Positions 35,936 through 45,409 are shown, counted from the stretch's first letter. The stretch: DNA of 46,159 bases from Acidobacteriota bacterium (GCA_026393675.1 JAPKZQ010000041.1:1-46159); one strand, 5' to 3'. Numbers and translations are program-made. Notes: a model not told the origin generated them from the letters alone.

Positions 35936-35956
35936 AAAAGGGGTCTGACCCCATTT
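35936..35956 (-). terminator. hairpin between convergent genes, terminator-like
   Basis: GGGGTC and GACCCC (35940-35952) pair around one base, flanked by AAAA on the left and ATTT on the right. Read on the minus strand it ends in CCCCTTTT, like an intrinsic terminator, but the lytic transglycosylase ends 12-30 bp earlier. This motif also resembles a common dispersed palindrome. Confidence 0.45.
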
Positions 35957-35964
35957 CGTGGGGG

Positions 35965-36744
35965 CTAGCGGCGGTAGCTGTAGACCTCGTAGTCGCCGGA
36001 CGCTGGCTTGGTGTCGCTGTATCGCGACACGGGCTGGCCGTCGGCGTTGATGGCGACCGTCTTGTAGAGGACGCGGACACCCTGAGGAAGAGGAACGGTC
36101 TTGGCGGCCGTTCCCGAAGCCTGGTTCTTCGCGGTCGTTGCTGCGGCCGAAAGCGGGCTGATGTTCCGCACACGCTCGACGTAATCCTGGGTTTCGCGAT
36201 ATGGCGGCACCGCGTTGCCATACTTCTCAACGGCCATGGGGCCGGCGTTGTACGCCGCGAGGGCCAGCGTCTCGTCGGTGCCGTAGCGGTCGAGCAGCGT
36301 CCTGAGATACCGAACGCCCCCGCGGATGTTGTCCTCGGGGTCGTAGGCGTTGATGACGCCAACATCCAGGGCGGTCGACGGCATGAGCTGCATCAGGCCC
36401 ATGGCGCCTTTGGGCGACCGGGCCCGCGGGTTGAAGCCGGATTCCACCTGGATGACGGCGCGGACCAGGTCGGTCCGGACGCCGTTTGCCGCCGCGTAGC
36501 GCTCAATCAGACCATCGAACTGACTGGCGTACTCGTCGGCCGGAGGGCGGGTGGCGAGAATCGTCCTGCTGGAGCCTGGTACAGCGTAGGTCTTATAGGC
36601 TCGCGTCTCCCGGGGCAGCGTGTCGCCCACAACCGGATTCCCATTCGCATCGCGCCAGATATAGATCTGCGCCTCAACCGGCCTGGCGAGGGCCAGTGTC
36701 ACCATTCCGAACAGGAGCGCGAACGCGGCGCGAAGTATGGTCAT
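35965..36744 (-). CDS. lytic transglycosylase (SLT domain)
   Basis: 259 residues. A signal peptide (about 1-25) ends near VEAQ. A DUF4124-like start follows (IYIWRDANGNPVVGDTLPRE). The SLT domain has catalytic Glu in IQVESGFNPRARSPKGAMGL, MQLMPSTALDVG, NIRGGVRYLRTLLDRYG and ALAAYNAGPMAVEKYG. It cleaves the glycan strands of peptidoglycan with anhydro-ring formation, in the periplasm. It is the last gene of the minus-strand run, 39 bp after alaS. Confidence 0.93.
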   Translation of the reverse strand: MTILRAAFALLFGMVTLALARPVEAQIYIWRDANGNPVVGDTLPRETRAYKTYAVPGSSRTILATRPPADEYASQFDGLIERYAAANGVRTDLVRAVIQVESGFNPRARSPKGAMGLMQLMPSTALDVGVINAYDPEDNIRGGVRYLRTLLDRYGTDETLALAAYNAGPMAVEKYGNAVPPYRETQDYVERVRNISPLSAAATTAKNQASGTAAKTVPLPQGVRVLYKTVAINADGQPVSRYSDTKPASGDYEVYSYRR

Positions 36745-36783
36745 AGCCTTCCATTGCCGTATCGGCGCGAGCGTCTCACGACT

Positions 36784-39465
36784 TCAGCCCTCCAGCAGTT
36801 TCACAATGGCCTGTCGGGCGGTTTCCATCAGTTCGTCGAGTCTTTCCGGGTTCTTGCCTCCGGCCTCGGCGAAATCCGGCCGTCCACCGCCCCCACCCCC
36901 GACAATTGGCGACACCAGCTTGACCAGCTTCCCAGCATGGACCCTGGCCGTCAAGTCGGGGGTCACCGACACGACCACCTGGACCCGTCCGTCCCCGACG
37001 GCGCCCAGCACCACGACACCCGAACCCAGCTTGCCCTTGAGCGAGTCGGCCAGGTCACGCAGCGCGTTCTTGTCCAGGTCGGCCACCTTGCGGGTCAGCA
37101 CCTTTGCCGTCCCGACCGTCACCACGTCACCGGCATTGTCCGGCCCGCCGCCCATCGCGGCCTTCATCTTGAGCTGGCTGACCTCGCGGGTGAGGCGCTT
37201 CACTTCTCCCTGCAGCCGCTCAATCACTTCGACGGCTTGTTCCGAGGGGACATTCAGCCGGCCGAGGATACGCTCGACCGTTCGGCGCTGGGCCTGCAGA
37301 CGGGCCACAGCCGCCGCTCCGGTGACGGCCTCGATTCGGCGGACCCCGGCGGCAATGCCGCCCTCCTCGACAATGACGAACGGTCCGATGTCGCCCGTGG
37401 CCCGCACATGGGTGCCTCCGCACAACTCGAGACTGAATCCCGGCACCGCGACCACACGCACCTTGTCGCCGTACTTCTCGCCAAACAGCGCCATCGCGCC
37501 GGCGGCCATCGCCTCCTGTGTCGATCGTACCTCGGTTTCCACCGGGGTGTTCTTGAAGGCCTGTTCGTTAACGAGGCGCTCGACCTCCGTGAGCTCTTCC
37601 GGGCTGAGCCCCGCGAAATGGACGAAGTCAAAGCGGAGTCGATCGGGTGTCACCAGTGAGCCGGCCTGCTTGACGTGAGCGCCCAGCACCTTCCTCAAGG
37701 CCGCATGCAGCAGATGCGTCGCGGTGTGATTTCGCCTGGTGGCATCGCGCAGGGAGACATCGACCTGGGCGTCGACCAGATCACGCGGCTTGAGCGAGCC
37801 GCTGGTGACGCGAACGCGATGCAGGCGGGGCCAGTGGCTACCGCCCCTCGCCATCCCTTCAACGATCGCATTGGCCGACCCATTGCTGGCGACGAGGCGT
37901 CCCGTATCAGAGACTTGTCCGCCAGCCTCGACATAGAACGGCGTCTTTGCCAGCGCCACGTACCCGATGGCGCCCTCGCCAATTGCTGCGGTCTCTCGAC
38001 CACCTGTATCCAGGACGGCGACGACCGGTATGCCCGTCACGCTGGTCGAGGAATAACCGTCAAACGTATCGCCTGCTTGCTCAAGCGACGCGCGCGTCTG
38101 GTCGCCGACCGTATAGCTCGCGACGGCAGCCGCGCCGCCGAACCCGCTGCTGGCGCGCGCCCGCGTCTTCTGGGCCTCCATGGCCTGATCGAACCCCGGC
38201 TTGTCGAGCGCGAGACTCCGCTGCGCCGCCACATCTTCGATGAAGTCGTAGGGAAGGCCGTACGAATCGTAGAGCCGGAACACGTCGTCCCCCGCCACGG
38301 GGCCTGGGGCCGACCGATCCAGCAGTTCCTCGAGGCGGGGCAGGCCGGTGACGAGGAGCGATTCGAAACGTTCTTCTTCGCTGTGCACGACCTTCTTGAC
38401 GTAGTCCTGTCCGGACCGCAACTCCGGATAGGCATCGCCCATCTGCGTCACGAGGACATCGACGAGGCGGAACAGGAACGGCTCGGTCAGGCCAAGTTTG
38501 TTGCCGTGCCGCATCGCTCGCCGCATGATTTTACGAAGCACGTAGCCGCGCCACTCGTTCGAAGGCACGACCCCATCCGCGATGAGGAAGGTCGTGGCGC
38601 GAGCGTGGTCGGCGATCACGCGCATCGACACGTCGGCCGGGTCCATCGTCCCGCCATGCCGCCGGTTGGTCATCGCGCCGATCGCGTCGAAAAGCGGCGC
38701 GAACAGGTTCGTATCGTAGTTCGACAGGACGCCCTGCATGATGGCCGTGATGCGCTCGAGCCCCATGCCGGTGTCGATCGACGGTGCGGGCAGCGGCTGC
38801 AGGGAGCCGTCCGGCTGGCGGTTGAACTCCATGAAGACGTTGTTCCAGACCTCGACGTAGCGGTCGCACGAACACTCGAGCCCGCGGCACACCGGCTCCG
38901 CGCACGGCACCGTGTTGCCCCGGTAGTAGTGGATCTCCGAGCATCGACCGCACGGTCCGGTTTCGCCCATTGCCCAGAAGTTGTCGGCCGCACCCAACTC
39001 GTGGATGCGCTCGGCGGGCAGCACTTTCCGCCAGTGCCCATAGGCTTCGTCGTCGCGGGCCACGCCCTGTTCGCCGGCAAAGACGGTCGCGTGGAGACGA
39101 TCGGCCGGCAGTTTCCAGGCATCGGTCAGCAGCGACCACGCGAATGCGATGGCGTCTTGCTTGAAGTAGTCGCCAAACGAGAAATTGCCGAGCATCTCGA
39201 AAAAGGTGTGGTGTCGCAGAGACGGCCCGACGTTTTCGAGATCGTTGTGCTTGCCGCTGACGCGCATGCACTTCTGCGAACTGGTCGCGCGCCTGTAGTC
39301 GCGGCGGTCCTTGCCGAGAAACACGTCCTTGAACTGGTTCATCCCCGCGTTGGTGAACAGCAACGTGGGATCGTCGGCTGGCACCAGCGGAGTACTCTGG
39401 ACAATGCGATGACCGTGCTGTTCGAAAAACCCGAGGAAACTGCGCCGAATCTCGTTCGAGGTCAT
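36784..39465 (-). CDS. alaS: alanyl-tRNA synthetase
   Basis: 893 residues. The N-terminal FANAGMNQFKDVFLG class II region, the editing-domain HTATHLLHAALRKVLGAHV and CGGTHVRATGDIG, and the C-terminal DHH-type oligomerisation domain are complete. A Cys-rich stretch near residues 170-200 (GPCGRCSEIHYYRG, then VPCAEPVCRGLECSCDRY) is longer than in E. coli and may bind zinc. Such variants occur in other phyla. Confidence 0.96.
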   Translation of the reverse strand: MTSNEIRRSFLGFFEQHGHRIVQSTPLVPADDPTLLFTNAGMNQFKDVFLGKDRRDYRRATSSQKCMRVSGKHNDLENVGPSLRHHTFFEMLGNFSFGDYFKQDAIAFAWSLLTDAWKLPADRLHATVFAGEQGVARDDEAYGHWRKVLPAERIHELGAADNFWAMGETGPCGRCSEIHYYRGNTVPCAEPVCRGLECSCDRYVEVWNNVFMEFNRQPDGSLQPLPAPSIDTGMGLERITAIMQGVLSNYDTNLFAPLFDAIGAMTNRRHGGTMDPADVSMRVIADHARATTFLIADGVVPSNEWRGYVLRKIMRRAMRHGNKLGLTEPFLFRLVDVLVTQMGDAYPELRSGQDYVKKVVHSEEERFESLLVTGLPRLEELLDRSAPGPVAGDDVFRLYDSYGLPYDFIEDVAAQRSLALDKPGFDQAMEAQKTRARASSGFGGAAAVASYTVGDQTRASLEQAGDTFDGYSSTSVTGIPVVAVLDTGGRETAAIGEGAIGYVALAKTPFYVEAGGQVSDTGRLVASNGSANAIVEGMARGGSHWPRLHRVRVTSGSLKPRDLVDAQVDVSLRDATRRNHTATHLLHAALRKVLGAHVKQAGSLVTPDRLRFDFVHFAGLSPEELTEVERLVNEQAFKNTPVETEVRSTQEAMAAGAMALFGEKYGDKVRVVAVPGFSLELCGGTHVRATGDIGPFVIVEEGGIAAGVRRIEAVTGAAAVARLQAQRRTVERILGRLNVPSEQAVEVIERLQGEVKRLTREVSQLKMKAAMGGGPDNAGDVVTVGTAKVLTRKVADLDKNALRDLADSLKGKLGSGVVVLGAVGDGRVQVVVSVTPDLTARVHAGKLVKLVSPIVGGGGGGRPDFAEAGGKNPERLDELMETARQAIVKLLEG

Positions 39466-39522
39466 CCCTCTATTCTATCAAGGGGGTCCCGGATTCAGAA
39501 ATTTGGATCGGCAGTGGTGGCC

Positions 39523-40059
39523 TCACTCCGCGGTGTCAGGCTCGTCAGGCGTCCGGCCGCGTTTCCAGTAGGGCTTCAGCGCATCGCGCACGATGGAGGG
39601 AGAGAACCCGCGGCGGAACAAGGCGCCATAGAGGCGGCGGTACGTCGCCGGATCGCGGATGACCTGACCGCCATGCATCCGCGACGCGAGCACTCGACTG
39701 GCGAGTGCGAGTTCGTCGGTCTCACCGAGGATCTCGTCGAGTGTTTCCCGAACCAGTTCGGATCGGAAGCCCATCACTTCGAGTTCCCGCTGCGCGCGCT
39801 GGCGGCCGCGCAGTTTGACGACGACCAGGGTCCGGGCGCAGGCGCGGACGGCCCGGTTGTCGTCGATGAACCGATTCTCGGTGAGTCGGGCGACGACCGC
39901 GTCGACCACGACGGGATCGAATCCTCGGTCAGCCAGCCTCGACGTGACTGAGGCGGCGGCCAGTTCGCGGGCGGAGAGCCACCGCAGCGCCAGGCCGTAG
40001 GCGGCGCGGCGCGCTTTCTCGGGTTCGAGCGGGGGAGTGGGCGAGGTCCTTCGGAACAC
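39523..40059 (-). CDS. recX: regulatory protein RecX
   Basis: 178 residues of three-helix repeats: YGLALRWLSARELAAASVTS, LADRGFDPVVVDAVVARLTE, then FIDDNRAVRACARTL and later GFSPSIVRDALKPYW. RecX restrains RecA filaments. recA is not in the window; recX sits between pilT and alaS, an order also seen elsewhere for alaS. The reverse-strand GTG start is 3 bp from the pilT stop. Confidence 0.9.
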   Translation of the reverse strand: MFRRTSPTPPLEPEKARRAAYGLALRWLSARELAAASVTSRLADRGFDPVVVDAVVARLTENRFIDDNRAVRACARTLVVVKLRGRQRAQRELEVMGFRSELVRETLDEILGETDELALASRVLASRMHGGQVIRDPATYRRLYGALFRRGFSPSIVRDALKPYWKRGRTPDEPDTAE

Positions 40060-40062
40060 AGC

Positions 40063-41220
40063 CTAACGGGTGAATCTGGTGATCTCGGATGAGGGCCCAT
40101 CCAGGCCGACGACGTCGCGGGCCATCTGCTCCTGCGCCTCGTCGCCGGCGGCGGAGATTCCCTGCACCTTGAGTTTGAATTCGTCAACGTTGGTGGCCCA
40201 CCTGAGCGCCTCCTCGAGCGAGACGAGCTGCCGCCGCAGCAGGCCCAGCAGCGACTGATCAAACGTCTGCATACCGTACTGCGACGTGCCGGCGGCAATC
40301 GCGCCCTGGATGAGGTGCGTCCGTTCCTTATCCACGATGCAGTCGCGGATAAACGGCGTCGACACCAGCACCTCGACGGCCGGGCACCGTCCCTGTCCGT
40401 CGGCGCGCGGCACCAGCCGCTGGGAGATGACGGCCTTGAGCACGGATGCCAGTTGCAGCCGGACCTGTTTCTGCTGGTGGGGCGGGAACACCGCGATGAT
40501 GCGGTTGATGGTCTCGGTGGCGTCCAGCGTGTGGAGCGTCGACATCACCAGATGGCCGGTTTCGGCCGCCAGCAGGGCCGTTTCGACCGTCTCCTGGTCG
40601 CGCATCTCGCCGACCAGGATGACGTCGGGATCCTGGCGCAGCACGCTGCGCATGGCGCTGGCGAACGATCGCGTGTCGGTCGACACTTCCCGCTGGTTGA
40701 TGATGGATTTGTTGTCCCGGTGCAGGAACTCGATCGGGTCCTCGATCGTCAGCACGTGCACGCAGCGATTGCGATTGATGTGATCGACCATCGCCGCCAG
40801 CGTCGTGCTCTTGCCGCTGCCGGTCGTGCCGGTGACCAGGATCAGGCCGCGTTCTTCTTCCGCGATCTTCTTCAGCACCGGCGGCAGGCTCAAATCGTCG
40901 ATCACCCGGATGACTGATGGAATCACCCTGAGCACCAGGCCAATCGCGCCGCGCTGCTGGAAGATGCTGCACCGGAATCGTCCCAGCCCCGAGACGGTGT
41001 AGGCGAGATCGACCTCCTGCGCTTCCTTGAAGCGTTCCCGAAGCGGAGCGGGCATGAGCGCCGCAGCCATCGCCACGGTGTCCTCGTGGGTGATTCGCTT
41101 GGCCTCTGGAACCGGCGTCAGCGCGCCTCGCACCCGGATCATCGGGACGCTGCCGACCTTGATGTGCAGGTCGGAGGCGCCGTGCTGCACCGCGGTTTTC
41201 AGCAGGTCGTTGACGTGCAT
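40063..41220 (-). CDS. pilT: type IV pilus retraction ATPase PilT
   Basis: 385 residues. Walker A GTTGSGKSTTLAAMVDHINR, Asp box VLTIEDPIEFLH, Walker B ILVGEMRDQETVETALLAAE and His box GHLVMSTLHTLDATETINRI are all present, with the N-terminal ASDLHIKVGSVPMIRVRG. It powers pilus retraction and twitching. No other pilus genes are in the window. The C-terminal tail carries DEAQEQMARDVVGLDG. Confidence 0.95.
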   Translation of the reverse strand: MHVNDLLKTAVQHGASDLHIKVGSVPMIRVRGALTPVPEAKRITHEDTVAMAAALMPAPLRERFKEAQEVDLAYTVSGLGRFRCSIFQQRGAIGLVLRVIPSVIRVIDDLSLPPVLKKIAEEERGLILVTGTTGSGKSTTLAAMVDHINRNRCVHVLTIEDPIEFLHRDNKSIINQREVSTDTRSFASAMRSVLRQDPDVILVGEMRDQETVETALLAAETGHLVMSTLHTLDATETINRIIAVFPPHQQKQVRLQLASVLKAVISQRLVPRADGQGRCPAVEVLVSTPFIRDCIVDKERTHLIQGAIAAGTSQYGMQTFDQSLLGLLRRQLVSLEEALRWATNVDEFKLKVQGISAAGDEAQEQMARDVVGLDGPSSEITRFTR

Positions 41221-41257
41221 GCGTCAGGCCTTCGCAAAGAGCCGCCGTGGCGGCGGG

Positions 41258-42181
41258 TCAGTAGACGAACGTCAGCCACCCGTGCGTATCCGGCCGGTCG
41301 CCGTTGATGATACCGAAGAACGCCTGCTGAATCGCTTCGGTGATTGGCCCGCGCGAGCCCGATCCGATCGGGATGCGATCGACGGACTTGATGGGCGTAA
41401 TCTCCACCGCGGTTCCGGCGAAGAAGAGTTCATCGGCGATATACAGCATCTCGCGTGGGATCACGTCCTCGCGCACGTCGAAGTCGAGTTCACGCGCAAT
41501 CGTGATGACCGAGTCGCGGGTGATGCCAGGCAGGATCGACGCGGACCGCGGCGGCGTGTAGATGACGCCTTCCCGCACGACGAAGATGTTCTGGCCGCTC
41601 CCTTCGCTCACGTAGCCCATGGTGTCAAGCGCCACGGCTTCGGCGTAGCCGTCGACGACCGCTTCCATCTTGATCAACTGGGCGTTCGCGTAATTCGCGC
41701 TGGTCTTCGCGAGCGACGGGAACGTGTCTGGCGCCATGCGCCGCCACGAACTGACCTTCACGTCGACGCCCTTCTCCAGCGCTTCGGCCCCCAGGTAGGC
41801 GCCCCACTCCCACAGCATGATGGCAACATCGATGGGGCAGGGGAACGGGTTGACGCCGAGCTGCGCATAGCCGCGATAGACGACTGGCCTGATGTAGCAG
41901 GCCTTCATGCCGTTGGCGCGGATCGTATCGAGGACGGCCAGTTCCAGTTGTTCTTGGGAGTATGCAGGCACCATCCGGTAGATCTTGGCGGAATCCATCA
42001 ACCGGCGCATGTGTGTGTCGAGCCGGAAACAGGCCGACCCGTTCGGCGTCTGATAGCAGCGGGCGCCTTCGAACACGCCACTGCCATAGTGAATGACATG
42101 CGACGCGATGTGGATATTCGCGTCGGCCCAGTCCACCAGCGTCCCGTTGATCCAGATTTTTCCAGTGCCCGTAAACGACAT
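41258..42181 (-). CDS. ilvE: branched-chain amino acid aminotransferase
   Basis: 307 residues of fold-type IV PLP enzymes. [38 protein letters not shown], the catalytic-Lys region [35 protein letters not shown] and [18 protein letters not shown] match IlvE. It makes leucine, isoleucine and valine from their 2-oxo acids. Confidence 0.94.
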   Translation of the reverse strand: MSFTGTGKIWINGTLVDWADANIHIASHVIHYGSGVFEGARCYQTPNGSACFRLDTHMRRLMDSAKIYRMVPAYSQEQLELAVLDTIRANGMKACYIRPVVYRGYAQLGVNPFPCPIDVAIMLWEWGAYLGAEALEKGVDVKVSSWRRMAPDTFPSLAKTSANYANAQLIKMEAVVDGYAEAVALDTMGYVSEGSGQNIFVVREGVIYTPPRSASILPGITRDSVITIARELDFDVREDVIPREMLYIADELFFAGTAVEITPIKSVDRIPIGSGSRGPITEAIQQAFFGIINGDRPDTHGWLTFVY

Positions 42182-42206
42182 CGTACGCTCCTTGAACCCA
42201 AGTATT

Positions 42207-43193
42207 CTACTGCGCTTCGCCGCAGAAGGGACACCGATCCGACCGCGCGTGCATGGGCTTCCGGCAATGCCAGCAAAAACGCGGCTGCGGGGTCTCTCGC
42301 GTTCGCGACCAGTTTGCCTGGCGGGGCGCGGCCGGCGCTGCCGTTGGCGGAACCGTTAATCTTCCGGCCCGATGCGGTGTGGCTTTCGCTTTCGGACGGT
42401 CGACCGCGGTCAGCAGATCCTCGAGCAGTTCCGAGGCCCGCTGATACCGCTCGGTCACCTCCGGTGCCATCGCCTTCATGATGATGTCGTTGAGGCGCTG
42501 TGGCACCCGCCCATTGCGGGATCGCGGCGGCGAGACCAGATCCCCGCGCATCAGCTTCTCCAGATCGGCCGGCGCCGGCGTCTGGTACGGCAGCGTGCCC
42601 GTCATCATCTGGTACATCGTCACGCCAAGCGAATAGATGTCGGAAGCAAACGTCGCCCGGCCATGAAACTGTTCCGGCGCCATGTAGGGCGGGCTGCCGA
42701 TCACCGTCGTGCCGTGCGCGGCCAGCTCCAGAAACCGTGACGTGCCGAAGTCGGCCACCTTGACGAGGCCGTTTTCGGCCACCAGGACATTGGCGGGCCG
42801 AAGATCCCGATGAATGACGCCCTGGTTGTGCGCATGATCGACGGCATTGCAGATCTGGCACGTGAAGTCGAGCGCCCGGGTGAGATCGAGCGCGCCATCT
42901 CGCGCGATGATGTTCTCCAGCGTCTCGCCGGCCACGTACTCCATCACGATGAAGAAGACATTGTCCTGCTTCTCGGCGGTGAGGACGGTGACAATGTTCG
43001 GGTGATTCAGGCTGGCCAGCAGTCGCGGCTCGCGGAGCAGTTCGCCGAAGTTGACGCTTTGGCGGTGCGGAACCTTGAGGGCGACCTTTTTGCCGATCCA
43101 CGTGTCTTCGGCGAGGTAGACGGTGCCGAATCCGCCGCTTCCGAGGGCTGAGAGGATCTTGTATTTTCCGATGGTCTGGCCGCGGAAGAACAT
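42207..43193 (-). CDS. Ser/Thr protein kinase with C-terminal zinc ribbon
   Basis: 328 residues. Kinase domain about 9-275: Gly loop [20 protein letters not shown] Lys, [14 protein letters not shown], catalytic loop [17 protein letters not shown] and [20 protein letters not shown]. The catalytic loop has Arg where most active kinases have Lys (HRDLKPxN). A basic Pro/Ala-rich linker leads to a four-Cys zinc ribbon, [20 protein letters not shown], at the very end. There is no transmembrane segment, so it is cytoplasmic. The start at 43193 is chosen because the domain begins [14 protein letters not shown]. Divergent from rsmE; its target is unknown. Confidence 0.9.
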   Translation of the reverse strand: MFFRGQTIGKYKILSALGSGGFGTVYLAEDTWIGKKVALKVPHRQSVNFGELLREPRLLASLNHPNIVTVLTAEKQDNVFFIVMEYVAGETLENIIARDGALDLTRALDFTCQICNAVDHAHNQGVIHRDLRPANVLVAENGLVKVADFGTSRFLELAAHGTTVIGSPPYMAPEQFHGRATFASDIYSLGVTMYQMMTGTLPYQTPAPADLEKLMRGDLVSPPRSRNGRVPQRLNDIIMKAMAPEVTERYQRASELLEDLLTAVDRPKAKATPHRAGRLTVPPTAAPAAPRQANWSRTRETPQPRFCWHCRKPMHARSDRCPFCGEAQ

Positions 43194-43203
43194 GGAAACG
43201 TCA

Positions 43204-43231
43204 TTGGAGTATAGATCGTCTTGTCTATAAT
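43204..43231 (+). promoter_or_regulatory. rsmE promoter, probable leaderless start; overlaps reverse kinase promoter
   Basis: TTGGAG (43204-43209), a 16-bp spacer and a perfect TATAAT (43226-43231). Only 6 bases separate it from the rsmE ATG at 43238. On the minus strand TATACT (43213-43208) could serve the kinase, with a leader of under ten bases. Confidence 0.5.
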
Positions 43232-43237
43232 TGCGGA

Positions 43238-43981
43238 ATGACGCCACGCTTCTACGCACCCGCGCTTCGGTCCGAGAGCGGCGCCGTCGAGCTTCCAGCC
43301 GAGGAAGCCGAACACCTCACGCGCGTGCTCCGTCTCGGCGTGGGCGCGACCGTGCGTGTGTTCGACGGCCGGGGACTCGAGTGTCAGGCGCGGGTCGTGC
43401 ACGCCACCCGCCGCGACGTACGACTCGAGGTCGGCGCCCGGGTGGATGCCGCTGCGGAACCACGCGTGCGTGTGACGCTTGCGCAGGCCGTCGTCAAGGG
43501 CGACAAGATGGACGGCATCATCAGGGACGCCGTCATGCTGGGCGTGGCGGCCATCCACCCATTACTGACGGCGCGAACCGATGTGCCGGAATCGGCGTTC
43601 GCAACCGGCACACGCGTCGAGCGCTGGCGGCGCATCGTCATCTCGTCAGTCAAGCAGTGCGGGCGTGCGGTCGTACCGGATCTGGCGGCACCCGAGAGCC
43701 TGGAGGCGTGCCTGCGGCGGGGCCACGACGGGCTGCGCCTGATGTTGGTGGAGCCGGGAATCTTGGCCGAGGTGACGACGGGGGAGGAGCTGCGCGGCCT
43801 GAGCCCGACGGATTCGGCGCAAGTGTTCGTCGGGCCTGAGGGCGGCTGGACGCCCGCGGAGGTGTCGATGGCACAGGAGGCGGGCTGCCGTCTGGTCACG
43901 CTGGGCAAGCGAACTCTCAGGGCCGATGCGACGCCCCTCATCGCGCTTGGCGTGCTGCAGTATCTGTGGGGCGATTTGTAG
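43238..43981 (+). CDS. rsmE: 16S rRNA m3U1498 methyltransferase RsmE
   Basis: 247 residues of the SPOUT knot fold. FYAPALRSESGAVELPAEEA opens it, ISSVKQCGRAVVPDLAAPES, VFVGPEGGWTPAEVSMAQEA and LGKRTLRADATPLIALGVLQ are RsmE motifs for SAM binding. It methylates U1498 in the 30S decoding region. It has its own promoter opposite the kinase gene; 500 bp of non-coding DNA follows. Confidence 0.94.
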   Translation: MTPRFYAPALRSESGAVELPAEEAEHLTRVLRLGVGATVRVFDGRGLECQARVVHATRRDVRLEVGARVDAAAEPRVRVTLAQAVVKGDKMDGIIRDAVMLGVAAIHPLLTARTDVPESAFATGTRVERWRRIVISSVKQCGRAVVPDLAAPESLEACLRRGHDGLRLMLVEPGILAEVTTGEELRGLSPTDSAQVFVGPEGGWTPAEVSMAQEAGCRLVTLGKRTLRADATPLIALGVLQYLWGDL

Positions 43982-44355
43982 GGCACAGCGCTCAGTCGCC
44001 TGCCGGCGCGCATCGGTCTTGCCCATCCACCCTGTCCGTGAGGTATGGGTATCGAAGGCCGAGTCGGCAGATTCTGCGGTTGGCAGATTCTGCGTACTCT
44101 TGCGTCGGTGACGATATACAATCCGGCCGCGCCTCGTCGTGCCCCCGCCGTGCCCGTTCGAACGGTCCGTATCCCATTACGCTTGGGACGGTTGCAGCGT
44201 ATGCCCCTGACGTCGCCACTTGCCTGCTTGCGACAAGTGGCCGTCGGGGAAGGAGTTACCGCGTGCAGCCAACAACGGTGCGTAAGACATTACGCTGCGA
44301 ACCGCTGCAGCGTATAAGGAGAGAGCGGCGGCGGAGCGCCGCAGGCTGATTATCC
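43982..44355. other. non-coding region with several short inverted and direct repeats
   Basis: No supported gene. It holds a direct repeat GGCAGATTCTGCG (twice near 44070-44095), an inverted repeat GCCACTTG (44215-44222) with CAAGTGGC (44234-44241), a second, TTACGCTGC with GCAGCGTA near 44290-44310, and GCAGCGTAT twice. It may be decayed recombination sites at the edge of the right-hand attC cluster. Confidence 0.5.
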
Positions 44356-44362
44356 GTTAGCC
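44270..44362 (+). other. possible degenerate attC site before the DUF4386 cassette
   Basis: A good right-end box GTTAGCC (44356-44362) matches that of site A, and CTGCAGCG pairs with CGCCGCAG, but no convincing left box is found. If real, it bounds the DUF4386 cassette on the left. Confidence 0.25.
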
Positions 44363-44567
44363 GGCACGGAAACTTCGGGATCCGTAGGCGCGTATGGTCG
44401 GTGTCTGGCGTTGGACTTGATAGGAGCTGTTACTCACTCGTAGCGGCCGGCGGGCTCAAGCCGCGGCCGAGAGCAACGAGCGCGTGGAGGCACGACATGA
44501 ACTCAACTGCGGCCACAACGCGGCAAGCAGGGCGGCGCGTGAAAGGCGTCCGCGCCCCGGAGCGCCC

Positions 44568-45248
44568 ATGACTCGCAGGACGAACGCAAGAATCGCCGGA
44601 GTCACGTTCCTGGTTTACATCGCGGCCACCATCACGAGCATGGTCCTGTTCTCCCGGGCGACCAGCGGAGAAGGGGTTGCCGCGCAACTCGCAGGCATCG
44701 CCCAGCATGCGACAGACGTGCGTCTCACCATCGTGCTCGGCCTACTTGGGAACTTCTGCGCCCTGGTGCTCGCCGTGACACTTTACGCGATAACGCGAGA
44801 GCAGGATCCCGATCTGGCAATGCTGGCCCTGGCCTGTCGCGTCGCCGAAGGCATCGCCGGCATGGACGTGTCGAAGACGCTCGGCCTTCTCTGGCTCGCG
44901 ACGGCAACCGACGCTACCGCACTTGACGCGGGGGCAGCATCCGCGCTCGGCGCATTCTTCCTGAAGATGGAAGCGTCGTTTACCGCAAGCGCAGCCTTCT
45001 TCGCCCTGGGGAGCACGCTCTTCTCGTGGCTCCTCCTCCGCGGTCGCATGATCCCGGTCGCACTGGCCTGGCTCGGCGTGCTTGCGTCGATCCTGCCCGT
45101 CGTGTGCTTTCCTCTGCAGCTCGCGGGACTGCTCGGCGGCCCGGTCACGTCGTTCATGTGGTATCCAATAATGCTGTTCGAGGTGGCGCTGGCGCTGTGG
45201 CTGATCATCAAAGGCGTCGCCGCGCCGGCGCCGAGGCAACCGGCCTGA
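44568..45248 (+). CDS. DUF4386 family membrane protein
   Basis: 226 residues with six hydrophobic segments. The start NARIAGVTFLVYIAATITSM, then LLGNFCALVLAVTLYAITRE and LACRVAEGIAGMDVSKTLGL, then GSTLFSWLLLRGRMIPVALA, fit DUF4386, whose function is unknown. ATG 44568 is chosen because the family begins close to it; an upstream in-frame start (44484) adds unrelated sequence. The gene lies between a possible attC end and attC site H, so it is probably cassette cargo. Confidence 0.85.
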   Translation: MTRRTNARIAGVTFLVYIAATITSMVLFSRATSGEGVAAQLAGIAQHATDVRLTIVLGLLGNFCALVLAVTLYAITREQDPDLAMLALACRVAEGIAGMDVSKTLGLLWLATATDATALDAGAASALGAFFLKMEASFTASAAFFALGSTLFSWLLLRGRMIPVALAWLGVLASILPVVCFPLQLAGLLGGPVTSFMWYPIMLFEVALALWLIIKGVAAPAPRQPA

Positions 45249-45311
45249 GGTTGCTACCGCCAGACTGGATTCGGCGGTCGCCAGCTGCGCGTCGCCGACC
45301 GCCAGGTGTCC

Positions 45312-45395
45312 GTCTAACACTCAAATGGAGCCGACGCGCCGGATCATCTGGACCATTGTGTTGCAGAGGCTCGCGGCTCATTTGAAACGTTGGGC
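45312..45395 (+). other. integron attC site (site H)
   Basis: The best attC here. GTCTAAC (45312-45318) and GTTGGGC (45389-45395) fit the consensus exactly. The arms TCAAATGGAGCC and GGCTCATTTGA pair with one extrahelical G. Arms and adjacent CGACGCGCCGG are shared with site A at 61-144; only the loop differs. Confidence 0.92.
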
Positions 45396-45409
45396 TTGAG
45401 GTGGAAGAA

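Noticed and set aside
35770-37659. A 629-codon plus-strand frame over the HD-GYP end, lytic transglycosylase and alaS
   Set aside because: It crosses three real genes and has no domain.
37675-39951. A 758-codon plus-strand frame opposite alaS and recX
   Set aside because: The minus-strand AlaRS and RecX carry all family motifs. This frame has none and is a shadow.
41027-42481. A 484-codon plus-strand frame opposite pilT, ilvE and the kinase
   Set aside because: A shadow of three clearly recognised minus-strand genes.
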